DNA of 23,238 nucleotides from JBKPNX01 sp046732855 (GTDB taxonomy: Bacteria > Pseudomonadota > Alphaproteobacteria > Geminicoccales > Geminicoccaceae): positions 1-23,238 of the forward strand of contig JBKPNX010000276.1 in assembly GCA_046732855.1 (NCBI GenBank), read 5' to 3'. Numbering within the stretch: position 1 is the stretch's first letter; every line of letters begins with the position of its first letter. The position numbers and the translations under genes are program-made. Under the pieces are notes generated by a model that saw only the letters and a list, made by a program, of their open reading frames with translations, ran no database searches and was not told where the DNA came from. This document shows, in pieces, positions 6,825-14,297 of the stretch.

Positions 6825-8009
6825 TCAAGGAGAATGCGGTCCTGATCCTCCAGGTCGGCTCTCATGTCCTGACCACGCCGAGGAGCCGCTGCCGGCCGTC
6901 CTGGCCTGCAGCCGGGTCGCTCGGGCGAGCGCGGGCAGCACGCCGACGCGTCGAGCAAAGGCCAGGGCCGGCCGCGCGAGCGAATCACGCCGGGTCATCG
7001 TCTCGAGCAAACCGGCGACGCGCATCGGCCAGCGCAGCTGGCGCCGAGCCATCGTCACGAAATCGCTCGACGGAACCCCGGCCACGATCGCCTCCGCCGC
7101 GAGCCGGGCGGTCCGCAGGGCGATCGCGATGCCTTCGCCGGTGAACGAAGGGATCACCGCGAGCTGGTCGCCCACCCGATAAAGACCGCCGGCGCAGTCG
7201 CGGGCCCGACACACATAGCCGTAAGGCAGGCCGGCAACGCTCGGAGCGGTCGCCCAGACCGGACGTGCGCCGCGCAGCCGCTCGTCAAGCGGCGGGAACA
7301 GCTGGCGCAGGTGGGCGAGCGCCGCGGCGAACGTTGTGCCCAAGCCCTGGAAAGTCGCCACGCCCAACACGAAGCAAAGATTGGCCGTGCCCGCATCGAT
7401 CGGCTGCAAGCCGGCGTAGCCGTCGGCGTGCAGGAAGAGCTCGATGTCCTGGCCCAGCGCCGTCTTCTGTTCGGGCGAAAGCCGCCAGTGCATCTTGAAC
7501 CCGACATAATCTGATCGCGGCTGCCACACCCGTCGGTGCCCCCGCAGTTCGTGCTTGCCGCTCGCCAGGACCACCGTCCGGCTCGTGATGGACCTCCCGT
7601 CGCCGAGCACGGCCTGCCAGGCGCCGCCCCCGCTCCGCGCCAACGAGCGCACCACGGCGCCCCCCAGCACCTCGGCTCCCCGGCGCGCGGCAAGATCCAG
7701 AAGTCTCGCATCGAGACGCGTACGGGACAGCCCGTAGGCGAGGAACGGCAGCGGGGCATCGGCCTTCAGCTCCCGGAGGACCACCCTGGCCCGCCGAATC
7801 TCGGCCGCGCCGAGCAGCGCCGGTACGATCCCCAGATCCTCCAGCTCCTCAACCGCGCTCGCGCTGATGAATTCGCCGCAGACCTGCGGTCGAGGCCGGG
7901 CCTGCCGTTCGCACAGGATCACCGCGCGCCCCGCTGCGGCCAGCCTCGCCGCCACGGCGGCACCGGCCGGACCGCCGCCGATGACCAGCACTTCGGCGGC
8001 TGCCGTCAT
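6825..8009 (-). CDS. FAD-dependent oxidoreductase, geranylgeranyl-reductase-like
   Basis: This 394-residue flavoprotein has an N-terminal FAD motif (VIGGGPAGAAVAARLAAAG), CGEFIS near residue 45, and the second FAD contact GDQLAVIPSFTGEGIAIAL near residue 305. This is the architecture of geranylgeranyl reductase/aromatic-hydroxylase-like flavoproteins. Such proteins accompany type III polyketide synthases in many bacteria, where they are thought to oxidise or hydroxylate the phenolic product, like SrsC in Streptomyces griseus. Its ATG overlaps the stop of the methyltransferase gene (ATGA), so translation is probably coupled. The C-terminal 25 residues or so are low-complexity (Gly/Ser/Pro). 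A role in tailoring the product of the synthase two genes upstream is inferred from context. Confidence 0.82.
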   Translation of the reverse strand: MTAAAEVLVIGGGPAGAAVAARLAAAGRAVILCERQARPRPQVCGEFISASAVEELEDLGIVPALLGAAEIRRARVVLRELKADAPLPFLAYGLSRTRLDARLLDLAARRGAEVLGGAVVRSLARSGGGAWQAVLGDGRSITSRTVVLASGKHELRGHRRVWQPRSDYVGFKMHWRLSPEQKTALGQDIELFLHADGYAGLQPIDAGTANLCFVLGVATFQGLGTTFAAALAHLRQLFPPLDERLRGARPVWATAPSVAGLPYGYVCRARDCAGGLYRVGDQLAVIPSFTGEGIAIALRTARLAAEAIVAGVPSSDFVTMARRQLRWPMRVAGLLETMTRRDSLARPALAFARRVGVLPALARATRLQARTAGSGSSAWSGHESRPGGSGPHSP

Positions 8010-8724
8010 CGCGGCGGCGTGATCCGCCCGACCGCGAAGCGGAACGGAAAGCAGGCGGCGACGGTGGTGGGCTCGGCGGCGAGCCCTGCCCTCGCCAGGA
8101 GCCGCTCCCAGTCCCGCCGCTCGAAGGCGCGCGCCACCGACACCGCCGCATCGTTGCGGACCATCGGGTTCATGCGCAGCAGCGCCGGCGCGAAACGCGC
8201 GATGACATACGAGACCAGATGCCGCCGCAGGTCGTTGATCAGCCAGCCGAGCCGAGCGCGCGCGTCCATCGAATGGAGGAAGCGGACCAGCCGGGCATCC
8301 TCCAGGTGATGGGCGAATAGCGCGCTGATCACCACGTCCGGCCGGATCGACGGCGCCAGCTCAAGACGTCCCGAGCAAGATAGCGGATCGGGCGCCCCGC
8401 CGGCGTTGCGCGCGCCGCGATCGCGACCGCGAGCGGATTGAGGTCGACCCCGATCAGCTCCACGGGGACGTGTCGATGCTCGGCGAAGGCGGCGATCCGG
8501 CGCAGCATGTCGCCATACCCGCAGCCGACGTCGACCACCACCAGCGGTCGGGCCAACGGATGTTGATCGAGCAGCCCCTCGAGCCAGCGCAGCGTAATGC
8601 GATACGCGCCGGTCCACCGGTTGATCCGTTCCAGATCACGCAGGCACGCCTCCAGGGTCGCGGGGTCGCTCGACGCGAGGTCCATGAGCTCGGGCGCGGC
8701 GCTGCGCCGGCTCAGATCGATCAT
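8006..8724 (-). pseudogene. Class I SAM-dependent methyltransferase, interrupted by one frameshift
   Basis: Two reading frames together encode one protein of about 239 residues. The N-terminal frame starts at the ATG at 8724, which overlaps the polyketide synthase stop (ATGA). It carries the SAM-binding motif VVVDVGCGYGDMLRRIAAFA and the acidic-strand motif LIGVDLNPLAVAIAA. It runs to about RPIRYLARDVL and then hits an early stop. The C-terminal frame continues with LELAPSIRPDVVISALFAHH and ends at 8006, overlapping the next gene. Restoring the frame needs one extra base near 8360-8372, so the copy here lacks one. Methyltransferases of this type sit beside type III polyketide synthases and probably methylate the polyketide. 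The break could be real decay or a sequencing error; the intact remainder and perfect gene overlaps favour an error or a very recent event. Confidence 0.78.
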
Positions 8725-9782
8725 CCGAAGCCCTGGAACATCAGGCTCTCGATCGCAAGACCGGGGCCGAATGCGATTGCGCAGCCCGGACCGCAGACCC
8801 GGCTCGCCAGCATCTCCTTGAGCACGAACAGCACCGTCGCCGAGGACATGTTGCCGTAGCGGCGGAGCACGTCGCGGGAGAAGGCGAGCCTGTCCGGCGG
8901 AAGAGCGAGGGCGCGCGCGACCGCATCGAGGATGCTGCGCCCGCCCGGGTGGACTGCCCAGTGCTCGATCGCCTCCGCCGGGGCTCCGATCAGGAGCTCG
9001 CGCAGCTGCCCCGGCAGACACGCAGCGATCACCGCCGACACGCCGCCGGCGAGCTTCATGTCGAACCCGGTGCCGCCGATCCGCCAGGTGATCTGATCCG
9101 CGGCCTCGCGGGCCAGGACGGTGGTCGAGCGGCCGAGGGCGAGTCCGCGCTGCTCGGCCGTGACCAGGGCCGCAGCAGCGCCGTCCGCGAAGATCAGGAA
9201 GGAAAGCACCTGCTCGAGATCCGCGGTCTCCTGCAGATGCAGCGTGCACAGCTCGAGGCTGACGATCAGGACCCGGGCGTCCGGCTCCGAGCGGACGACA
9301 TGGCGAGCCAAGCGCAGCGCATTGATCGCCGCATAGCAGCCCATGAACCCGATGCTCGTCCGCTCGATGCGCCGGCTCAGCGCCAGCCGATCGATCAGCT
9401 CGAGATCGAGCCCCGGCGCCGCAAAGCCGGTGCAGGACACCACGACCAGATGCGTTATGCCCTCGAGATCGTCCTCGAGGTCGACCGCCGCGCGGAACGC
9501 GAGATCGCCGGCGCGCTCTTCGTACACCCGCATGCGCGCGCCGGTGTCCGCGAATACCCCCTCGCGATAGAGCCCGATGTCGTCGAGCTGCCCGGCCCGG
9601 GCGCTGGGCGCGAGGACCGAGTAGCGGCACTCGATGCCGCAGCGCTCCGCCATCCGCATGAACAGCCGACCGGTGCGCGCGTTCCGGAGGAGACGTGGCG
9701 CATAGGCGGTGAAAAGACCGTGGACCTCGTTGGCCGGGACGGCAGCGCCGATCGCGTTCAGATAAGCCTCGCGCGGCTGCAA
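8721..9782 (-). CDS. Type III polyketide synthase (chalcone/stilbene synthase family)
   Basis: This 353-residue enzyme has the complete catalytic triad: Cys117 in VVVSCTGFAAPGLD, His278 in AVHPGGRSILD and Asn311 in YGNMSSATVLFVL. These decarboxylate malonyl-CoA and condense it onto an acyl-CoA starter. Family products include alkylresorcinols, alkylpyrones and phloroglucinols. I choose the TTG at 9782 as start, because AGGAGGAGG ends 10 bases upstream and homology-like sequence (AYLNAIGAAVPA) begins right after. The resulting length is normal for the family. ATG at 9944 or 10091 would add 54 or 103 residues of unrelated sequence. The gene overlaps the methyltransferase gene by 4 bases, heading an operon that continues into two flavoproteins. 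A long-chain phenolic lipid product is inferred from operon resemblance, not from the sequence alone. Confidence 0.9.
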   Translation of the reverse strand: MQPREAYLNAIGAAVPANEVHGLFTAYAPRLLRNARTGRLFMRMAERCGIECRYSVLAPSARAGQLDDIGLYREGVFADTGARMRVYEERAGDLAFRAAVDLEDDLEGITHLVVVSCTGFAAPGLDLELIDRLALSRRIERTSIGFMGCYAAINALRLARHVVRSEPDARVLIVSLELCTLHLQETADLEQVLSFLIFADGAAAALVTAEQRGLALGRSTTVLAREAADQITWRIGGTGFDMKLAGGVSAVIAACLPGQLRELLIGAPAEAIEHWAVHPGGRSILDAVARALALPPDRLAFSRDVLRRYGNMSSATVLFVLKEMLASRVCGPGCAIAFGPGLAIESLMFQGFG

Positions 9783-10093
9783 TGCTGTCGGGCCTCCTCC
9801 TGTCGCGGCAGAGACGCCATCGGATCCAAGCGTCCTACATCCCGCCTTTCCGCACGAACGGTCAGCTACGTCAACCTGCCACGGGCCGAAAGCGTTCCGC
9901 GGGCGCCCAGGGCTGTCGGGCGCGCGAGCCGGTCCCGCAGCCATTTCCGGATCACCAGCTGCACTGCGTTTCAGCTCAAGCGCCAGACGAGACTCCGCGG
10001 GGAACCATGTCTTCTTCTGGTCGTTGCCCCTCCCGGCGCGACCCAACACCTGCCGAGTGGCGCGTGTTTTCCCACTCCCCGTGAGGTGCACCA
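9783..10093. other. Divergent intergenic region between polyketide synthase and DUF1440-like gene
   Basis: About 310 bases. It contains the polyketide synthase ribosome-binding site (AGGAGGAGG, about 9793-9801) and the EcfG-type promoter of the rightward gene (10001-10025). I see no clear sigma-70 promoter for the leftward operon. The frame upstream of the synthase is open but does not look like protein of this family. Confidence 0.55.
10001..10025 (+). promoter_or_regulatory. EcfG-type stress promoter for the DUF1440-like gene
   Basis: GGAAC (10001-10005), 16 bases, then CGTT (10022-10025) is a perfect match to the EcfG consensus. The gene starts 68 bases downstream on the same strand. Confidence 0.65.
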
Positions 10094-10636
10094 GTGACCA
10101 CGACGAACCGGCTGCTCCTGGGCGCGCTGGCCGGGATCGCCGGAACCTTCGCGATGACCGCTGCCGCCCGCGCGATGCACCGCCGGCTGCCGGTTGGGCA
10201 GCGCTACCCGCTGCCGCCGCGGGAAATCATCGAAGGCACGCTTCCGGTGCCGGCCAAACGTGCGCTCGATGAAGAGCGGCGGCAGAGCGTGACTTTGGCC
10301 GCCCACTTCGGCTATGGCGCCGCGACCGGGGCGCTGTACGCGCTGCTCCGACCGAGAGGCAGGCTTGTGCCGGGCGCCGCATACGGTCTTCTGGTCTGGA
10401 CGGCGAGCTACTTCGGGATCATGCCTGGTCTTCGAATCCTCCAGCCGGCCCATGAACATCCGCGGCGCCGCAACTGGCTCATGATCGTGGCTCACCTGGT
10501 CTGGGGCAGCACGATGGCCGGCGCGCTCCGGGAAATGGAGCTCGCTGAGCAGGAGATTTTCGCAAGCGAGATCGCGCCTGATCGGGTCCGTGCAGATCCT
10601 CTGCAGAGGCAGCAGCTTTTACCGGGCAAGCGGTAG
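10094..10636 (+). CDS. Small membrane protein, DUF1440/YagU-like
   Basis: This 180-residue protein has an N-terminal hydrophobic segment (LLLGALAGIAGTFAMTAAARAM), a second near residue 70 (HFGYGAATGALYALL), a third (LVPGAAYGLLVWTASYFGIM) and a fourth (WLMIVAHLVWGSTMAGAL). That pattern matches small inner-membrane proteins of the DUF1440/YagU kind, with conserved HxxRRRNWLMIVAHLVWG-like residues. The molecular function is unknown; YagU of E. coli has been linked to acid resistance. The start is GTG at 10094 with AGGTG upstream. A perfect EcfG-type promoter upstream suggests induction under general stress. The thioredoxin-reductase-like gene follows 148 bases downstream on the same strand. Confidence 0.7.
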   Translation: MTTTNRLLLGALAGIAGTFAMTAAARAMHRRLPVGQRYPLPPREIIEGTLPVPAKRALDEERRQSVTLAAHFGYGAATGALYALLRPRGRLVPGAAYGLLVWTASYFGIMPGLRILQPAHEHPRRRNWLMIVAHLVWGSTMAGALREMELAEQEIFASEIAPDRVRADPLQRQQLLPGKR

Positions 10637-10784
10637 CAGTGCCGGGAATCATGACCGCCACTTCGACGAGCCGTAGCTTGGGCGTCCGGGACGATGCGCC
10701 TCGATTTCTGCCCTTAGCCTAAGCCTATCCGGGTTTGAGTTGACGCCCGTCGCAAGCGCGGACCACGCCTTAGGAGCCCGTGGC

Positions 10785-11759
10785 ATGCGGGTGGACTGTT
10801 TGGTTGTCGGCGCGGGCCCGGGAGGGCTCACCGCGGCCCTGTACTTGGCACGCTACCTGCGCGACGTGGTCGTGCTGGATGATGGTAGCAGCCGGGCCCT
10901 GCTGATCCCGCGGTCGCACAATTGTCCTGGTTACCCCAACGGCATCCCGGGTCCCGAGCTTCTCAACCGATTGCGCGCTCAGGCCCAGCGGTACGGCGCG
11001 CGCATTCTGGCGGGCCGGCTCGAAGGCTTGCAGCGCGGCGCGAACGGCGCCTTCGCCGCGCTCTTGACGCAGCAGACGATCAGCGCCGATGCGGTGCTTC
11101 TTGCGACCGGCGCCGAGGATGTGCAGGCACCGATTGCGGACCTGGCAGGAGCGATCCGGCGCGGGATCGTGCGTCATTGCCCGGCCTGCGACGCCTACGA
11201 GGTGCGCGATCGAAGAGTAGCGGTTCTTGGCACCGGAAAGTGTCGCATCCAGGAAGCGATGCTTCTGCGCTCGTATACCGCCGATCTGACGGTGCTCAGC
11301 CTCGGCCGGCCGCTCGAGATGGCCGAAAACGAACGGGGGGAGCTGCAGGCGGCGGGCGTCGATGTCGTCGACGAACCGGTCGCCGAACTGGTGGCTGAAG
11401 CCGAGGGCGTCTGCACACGGCTGGCCTCGAGCGGCCGTGTCATCCGGTTCGACACCATCTACACGGCACTGGGATTGCGTGCTCGCTCAGAGTTGGCGAC
11501 CCGTCTCGGCGCTGACCACGACGCAGACGGCATGCTGATCGTCGACGACCACCAGCGGACCAGCGTGCCCGGCCTCTATGCGGTCGGCGACGTGGTGGCG
11601 GGCCTCGCCCAGATCGGCGTCGCCATGGGGCAGGCTGCGGTCGCCGCGAGCACGATCAACAGCAGCCTGGAACGGCGGCTCCGATCGGGCCGCGATGAGC
11701 GCACTGGCCTAGACGCTGGCCGGCGGTCAGGAGCCGGAGGACTAGTGCAGACCTCGTGA
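10785..11759 (+). CDS. Thioredoxin-reductase-like NAD(P)/FAD-dependent oxidoreductase
   Basis: This 324-residue flavoprotein has an FAD motif (CLVVGAGPGGLTAALYLARYL) at the N-terminus. A redox-active CxxC lies at Cys132-Pro-Ala-Cys135 (HCPACDAYEV). An NAD(P)-binding segment VAVLGTGKCRIQEAMLL follows, and the C-terminal FAD contact SVPGLYAVGDVVAGLAQIGVAMGQ is near residue 265. This is the thioredoxin reductase fold, but the flavin-side sequence (RSHNCPGYPNGIPG) belongs to the broader low-molecular-weight group found in many Alphaproteobacteria. It may not use thioredoxin, and no thioredoxin gene is adjacent. ATG at 10785 is preferred over the longer frame from 10740 because AGGAG sits 9 bases upstream. 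The extreme C-terminus is disordered. The likely job is disulfide or peroxide-linked redox chemistry. Confidence 0.82.
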   Translation: MRVDCLVVGAGPGGLTAALYLARYLRDVVVLDDGSSRALLIPRSHNCPGYPNGIPGPELLNRLRAQAQRYGARILAGRLEGLQRGANGAFAALLTQQTISADAVLLATGAEDVQAPIADLAGAIRRGIVRHCPACDAYEVRDRRVAVLGTGKCRIQEAMLLRSYTADLTVLSLGRPLEMAENERGELQAAGVDVVDEPVAELVAEAEGVCTRLASSGRVIRFDTIYTALGLRARSELATRLGADHDADGMLIVDDHQRTSVPGLYAVGDVVAGLAQIGVAMGQAAVAASTINSSLERRLRSGRDERTGLDAGRRSGAGGLVQTS

Positions 11760-11803
11760 TCGCCTGGTTGCCCCCATAAATCGTGCCGCTTGCCTGATCG
11801 GGG

Positions 11804-13084
11804 CTACCGTCCGGGCCTCAGCGCCTTCGTGGCAGGCCGCGACGCGCCGATGCCCTGCGGATCGCTCTGCCGCCAGACCGCGGAATCGCGGGTCGAATCG
11901 CCACTGCTCTCGATCTCGGTATCGAGCAGGCGCAGCTGGCGTTCCAGCGGGGCCCGGCGTTCGGCCGGCGCGCACGCCAACAGATCCTCGAGGCAGGCGC
12001 GCAGCCGCCGCGTCGCCTGCACCGACCCGATGGCGCGCTTGCGGATTTCCTCGAAGGACAGGCGTACGTAATCGTCCCACGAAATTGGCTTGATCACCAG
12101 CCGCACGGTGCCCGCCTGGTCGCGGTATTCGCCGCTCGGAAACCGCCGGGTCACGAGGTGCCGCAGGAAGTCGTGCAAACGGTCGATCGCTTGCACGGCG
12201 GTAGTCGGGTCGAACGGCTCGCCGAGCGCGCGCACGCAGATGTCGACCAGCAATCGCGGACCGTAGGCAAGGTCCTGATCGAACGACCGCTCCGTATCCA
12301 GCGATATCCTGCGCAGGACGTCCGAGGCGATGTCGAGCTTTGCTTGCCCGCGGATGCGCACCAGCGGCGCGCCAGCCGGGACGAAGTCGCCAAGCGCCGG
12401 CAGCACCTCGAGCTGAACGTCGGCTCTCCGCGCCAGATCGATCAGGGGCGTGCGGTCGATGTGGAGCAGCACCCCCGACCGAGGGGCGCAGAGGACGCTC
12501 GGAGAGCCGTGCTCCTCGGCCAGTCGTTCGGGATAGAGCTCGTCGAGCTTCTTGCGGATCTGATCGCTCACGGCCTCGATCAGCGAGGCGGCTCTCAGCT
12601 TGCGCCCGATGTGATTCACGTAGAGCACCAGCACCATGATGCTGACGATGATCAGGACAAAGGCGACTACTATTGCCACGCCAGGCACGAACTCGGCACC
12701 CTCCTCGTTGCTCACCTGGCTCAACGCCAGCATCGCATGCGCGAATGTCCCGACAAAGATGCCAATCGCGAACTGGCTGGGCTTGTCCTGCAGAATGGTG
12801 GCGACGATCCGGGGGGAGAATTGACCCATCGCGAGCTGAACCACCACCAACACCACCGTCAGTACCAAAGCGGTGAGGCTCACCATCGAGCCGGCGACCG
12901 TGCCGAGGATTTCGAGTGCCGCATCCGGGCCGCCGGTGAGCGCGCGTGGGATCAACCGCCCATCGAACACGCGGTCGACCGCGACGCTGCTCACCGACAG
13001 GGCGAGGCCGATGCCTATGCAGACGAGCGGCCAAAACCACATGCTGGTTCGCAGCCAGTGAACAACGCGGAATTTCGTCATCAT
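11804..13084 (-). CDS. DUF2254 family membrane protein
   Basis: This 426-residue protein has four N-terminal membrane helices: WFWPLVCIGIGLALSVSSVA, IAGS-like AGSMVSLTALVLTVVLVVVQ, FAIGIFVGTFAHAMLALS and FVPGVAIVVAFVLIIVSIMV. A long cytoplasmic region follows, with QFSPRIV, the HIGRKLRAASLIEAV linker and SFDQDLAYGPRLLVDICVRAL. This is the standard layout of the DUF2254 family, whose function is unknown. The longest frame begins with a TTG at 13090. ATG codons at 13084 and 13081 are likelier; neither has a strong ribosome-binding site, so the start is uncertain by two codons. It converges with the thioredoxin-reductase-like gene, only 44 bases away. Confidence 0.85.
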   Translation of the reverse strand: MMTKFRVVHWLRTSMWFWPLVCIGIGLALSVSSVAVDRVFDGRLIPRALTGGPDAALEILGTVAGSMVSLTALVLTVVLVVVQLAMGQFSPRIVATILQDKPSQFAIGIFVGTFAHAMLALSQVSNEEGAEFVPGVAIVVAFVLIIVSIMVLVLYVNHIGRKLRAASLIEAVSDQIRKKLDELYPERLAEEHGSPSVLCAPRSGVLLHIDRTPLIDLARRADVQLEVLPALGDFVPAGAPLVRIRGQAKLDIASDVLRRISLDTERSFDQDLAYGPRLLVDICVRALGEPFDPTTAVQAIDRLHDFLRHLVTRRFPSGEYRDQAGTVRLVIKPISWDDYVRLSFEEIRKRAIGSVQATRRLRACLEDLLACAPAERRAPLERQLRLLDTEIESSGDSTRDSAVWRQSDPQGIGASRPATKALRPGR

Positions 13085-13278
13085 GATCAAGACAACCGAT
13101 CTTCAGTGACGCCTAGCTGCAACTCAGCATGCAAACGCCCCTCATCCGCACCACTCGCCGAAGAACGAGAACATGGCTAGAGCTGGCAAAGCCGGCTGTG
13201 ACTAGGCCGCATGGATCAACCTGGAGATTGCCGGCAGCATCTCCGGGTCGAGTTGTCAGCGGGCAAGGCCATGATGTC

Positions 13279-13302
13279 GGGCCGGCAGCAACTCGCCGGC
13301 CC
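13279..13302 (-). terminator. Strong hairpin after the DUF4142 gene
   Basis: GGGCCGGC (13279-13286) and GCCGGCCC (13295-13302) form a perfect 8-bp GC stem with an 8-base loop. It starts 27 bases past the stop of the leftward DUF4142 gene. No T-run follows, so it may be a terminator or simply an RNA end-protecting structure. Confidence 0.42.
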
Positions 13303-13328
13303 TGAACGACGATTCCTCTTTCCGAGAG

Positions 13329-13901
13329 TCACCCGGTGCGCTCTGCCGCACCAGAACCCGCGGCGTGCTTCTGCTGGGGCCCATCTTCTCGCAGCGCCGT
13401 GATCTGCGACTGAACCTGTTTCGCGAGTTCCAGGTGCTTGCGCAACGTCGGCAGGGTCTCCTCGGCAAAGGCCTGCAGATCCGGGTCTTGTCCGGACTGC
13501 GCCTGCTGCTCGAATAGCTTGACGTCCTTTTCGTGGTCTTCGACCATCCCGTCCATATAGGCCTTGTCAAACTCCGCCCCCGAGAGCTGCTGCAGCTCGT
13601 CGTATGTCTGCTGGGCATCGCCCGAAAGCTCCCGCGGCAGCTGGATCGCCTTCTGCTCGGCGATCGCGATCAGCTTCTCGTTCGCATTGCCATGGTCCTG
13701 GAGCATGCGTTGGCCGAATTGGACCACCTGCTGGTCCTTGGCCTGTTGCTGGGCCAGCTGGCCGAGCTGGACCTCGAGCAGGCCCCCCTCGGCTGCCTTT
13801 TGGGCGAACTCCTGGTCCTGCTGCGGAACCGCCTGGGCGAACGCCGGATGGACGATTAAGCCCAAGACCGCCGCCGCTCCCAACACCGGTATCAACCTCA
13901 T
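13329..13901 (-). CDS. Secreted DUF4142 protein (ferritin-like helical bundle)
   Basis: This 190-residue protein starts with a clear signal peptide (MRLIPVLGAAAVLGLIVHPAFA, cleavage likely after AFA) and should be periplasmic. The mature part is all-helical, with the DUF4142 pattern: DQEFAQKAAEGGLLEVQLGQ, FGQRMLQDHGNANEKL, FDKAYMDGMVEDHEKDVKLF and LPTLRKHLELAKQVQ. Structures of related domains are ferritin-like four-helix bundles. The function is unknown, though such proteins are typical stress-regulon members. ATG at 13901 is chosen because GGAGGA is well placed and the signal peptide begins there; the open frame extends uselessly to 14057. A perfect EcfG-type promoter lies 50-75 bases upstream. 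Confidence 0.87.
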   Translation of the reverse strand: MRLIPVLGAAAVLGLIVHPAFAQAVPQQDQEFAQKAAEGGLLEVQLGQLAQQQAKDQQVVQFGQRMLQDHGNANEKLIAIAEQKAIQLPRELSGDAQQTYDELQQLSGAEFDKAYMDGMVEDHEKDVKLFEQQAQSGQDPDLQAFAEETLPTLRKHLELAKQVQSQITALREDGPQQKHAAGSGAAERTG

Positions 13902-13950
13902 CGCTGCTCCTCCCGGAAGACCGGCGCCCGCCGCCGGCCGGTCATGCAGC

Positions 13951-13975
13951 AACGCCCGCTCAGAAAACCAGTTCC
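13951..13975 (-). promoter_or_regulatory. EcfG-type stress promoter for the DUF4142 gene
   Basis: On the minus strand GGAAC (13975-13971), 16 bases, then CGTT (13954-13951). This is an exact consensus match, 49 bases before the start codon. Confidence 0.7.
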
Positions 13976-14182
13976 CGCCGGCGGAGCCCCGCGCGGCCCG
14001 CGACGGAACTGGCACGGTCACTGCGGCGCAATCGCGGGTAGAGCGCTGCTCGAGCACGACGGCGCGCGCCTCCGCGGTGCGAGCATCGGCTGAGCACGAC
14101 CGGATCTGGCTGCCGTATCAGGGCGCCGGGAGCGGCGCGGGCGAAGTTTGCGGACGGCCCCGCAACAATTTTGCTCCGTAGG

Positions 14183-14207
14183 GGAACCCCCGGCGAGGCG
14201 TCGCGTT
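14183..14207 (+). promoter_or_regulatory. EcfG-type stress promoter for the DUF3618-DUF892 gene
   Basis: GGAAC (14183-14187), 16 bases, then CGTT (14204-14207). This is an exact consensus match, 90 bases before the start codon. Confidence 0.7.
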
Positions 14208-14297
14208 CAAGCGGGGCAGACCTCGGGCTCGCACCGGAAGAGATCCTTGCGCCGGGCCGCTCTGTAGCTGCGAGGGCTCGCTGGAGGAGCAGGTGTG

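Larger units (their letters stand above)
13902..14297. other. Divergent intergenic region carrying two EcfG-type promoters
   Basis: About 395 bases between the leftward DUF4142 gene and the rightward DUF3618-DUF892 gene. It contains one perfect EcfG-type promoter facing each way (13951-13975 and 14183-14207). No gene is supported inside it. Confidence 0.65.

Noticed and set aside
5329..7182. Plus-strand open frame of 617 codons
   Set aside because: It lies antisense to the FAD-Rieske and flavoprotein genes, has no ribosome-binding site, and has Arg/Ala-rich shadow composition.
9783..10091. N-terminal extension of the polyketide synthase
   Set aside because: The extra 103 residues resemble no family sequence, while TTG at 9782 has AGGAGGAGG and gives the usual length.
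8949..10097. Plus-strand open frame of 382 codons
   Set aside because: It is antisense to the type III polyketide synthase, whose catalytic triad is intact.
12158..13180. Plus-strand open frame of 340 codons
   Set aside because: It is antisense to the DUF2254 gene; His/Gln/Arg-rich shadow composition.
13211..13402. Short plus-strand open frame of 63 codons
   Set aside because: It overlaps the 3' end of the DUF4142 gene and the terminator hairpin, with no ribosome-binding site.
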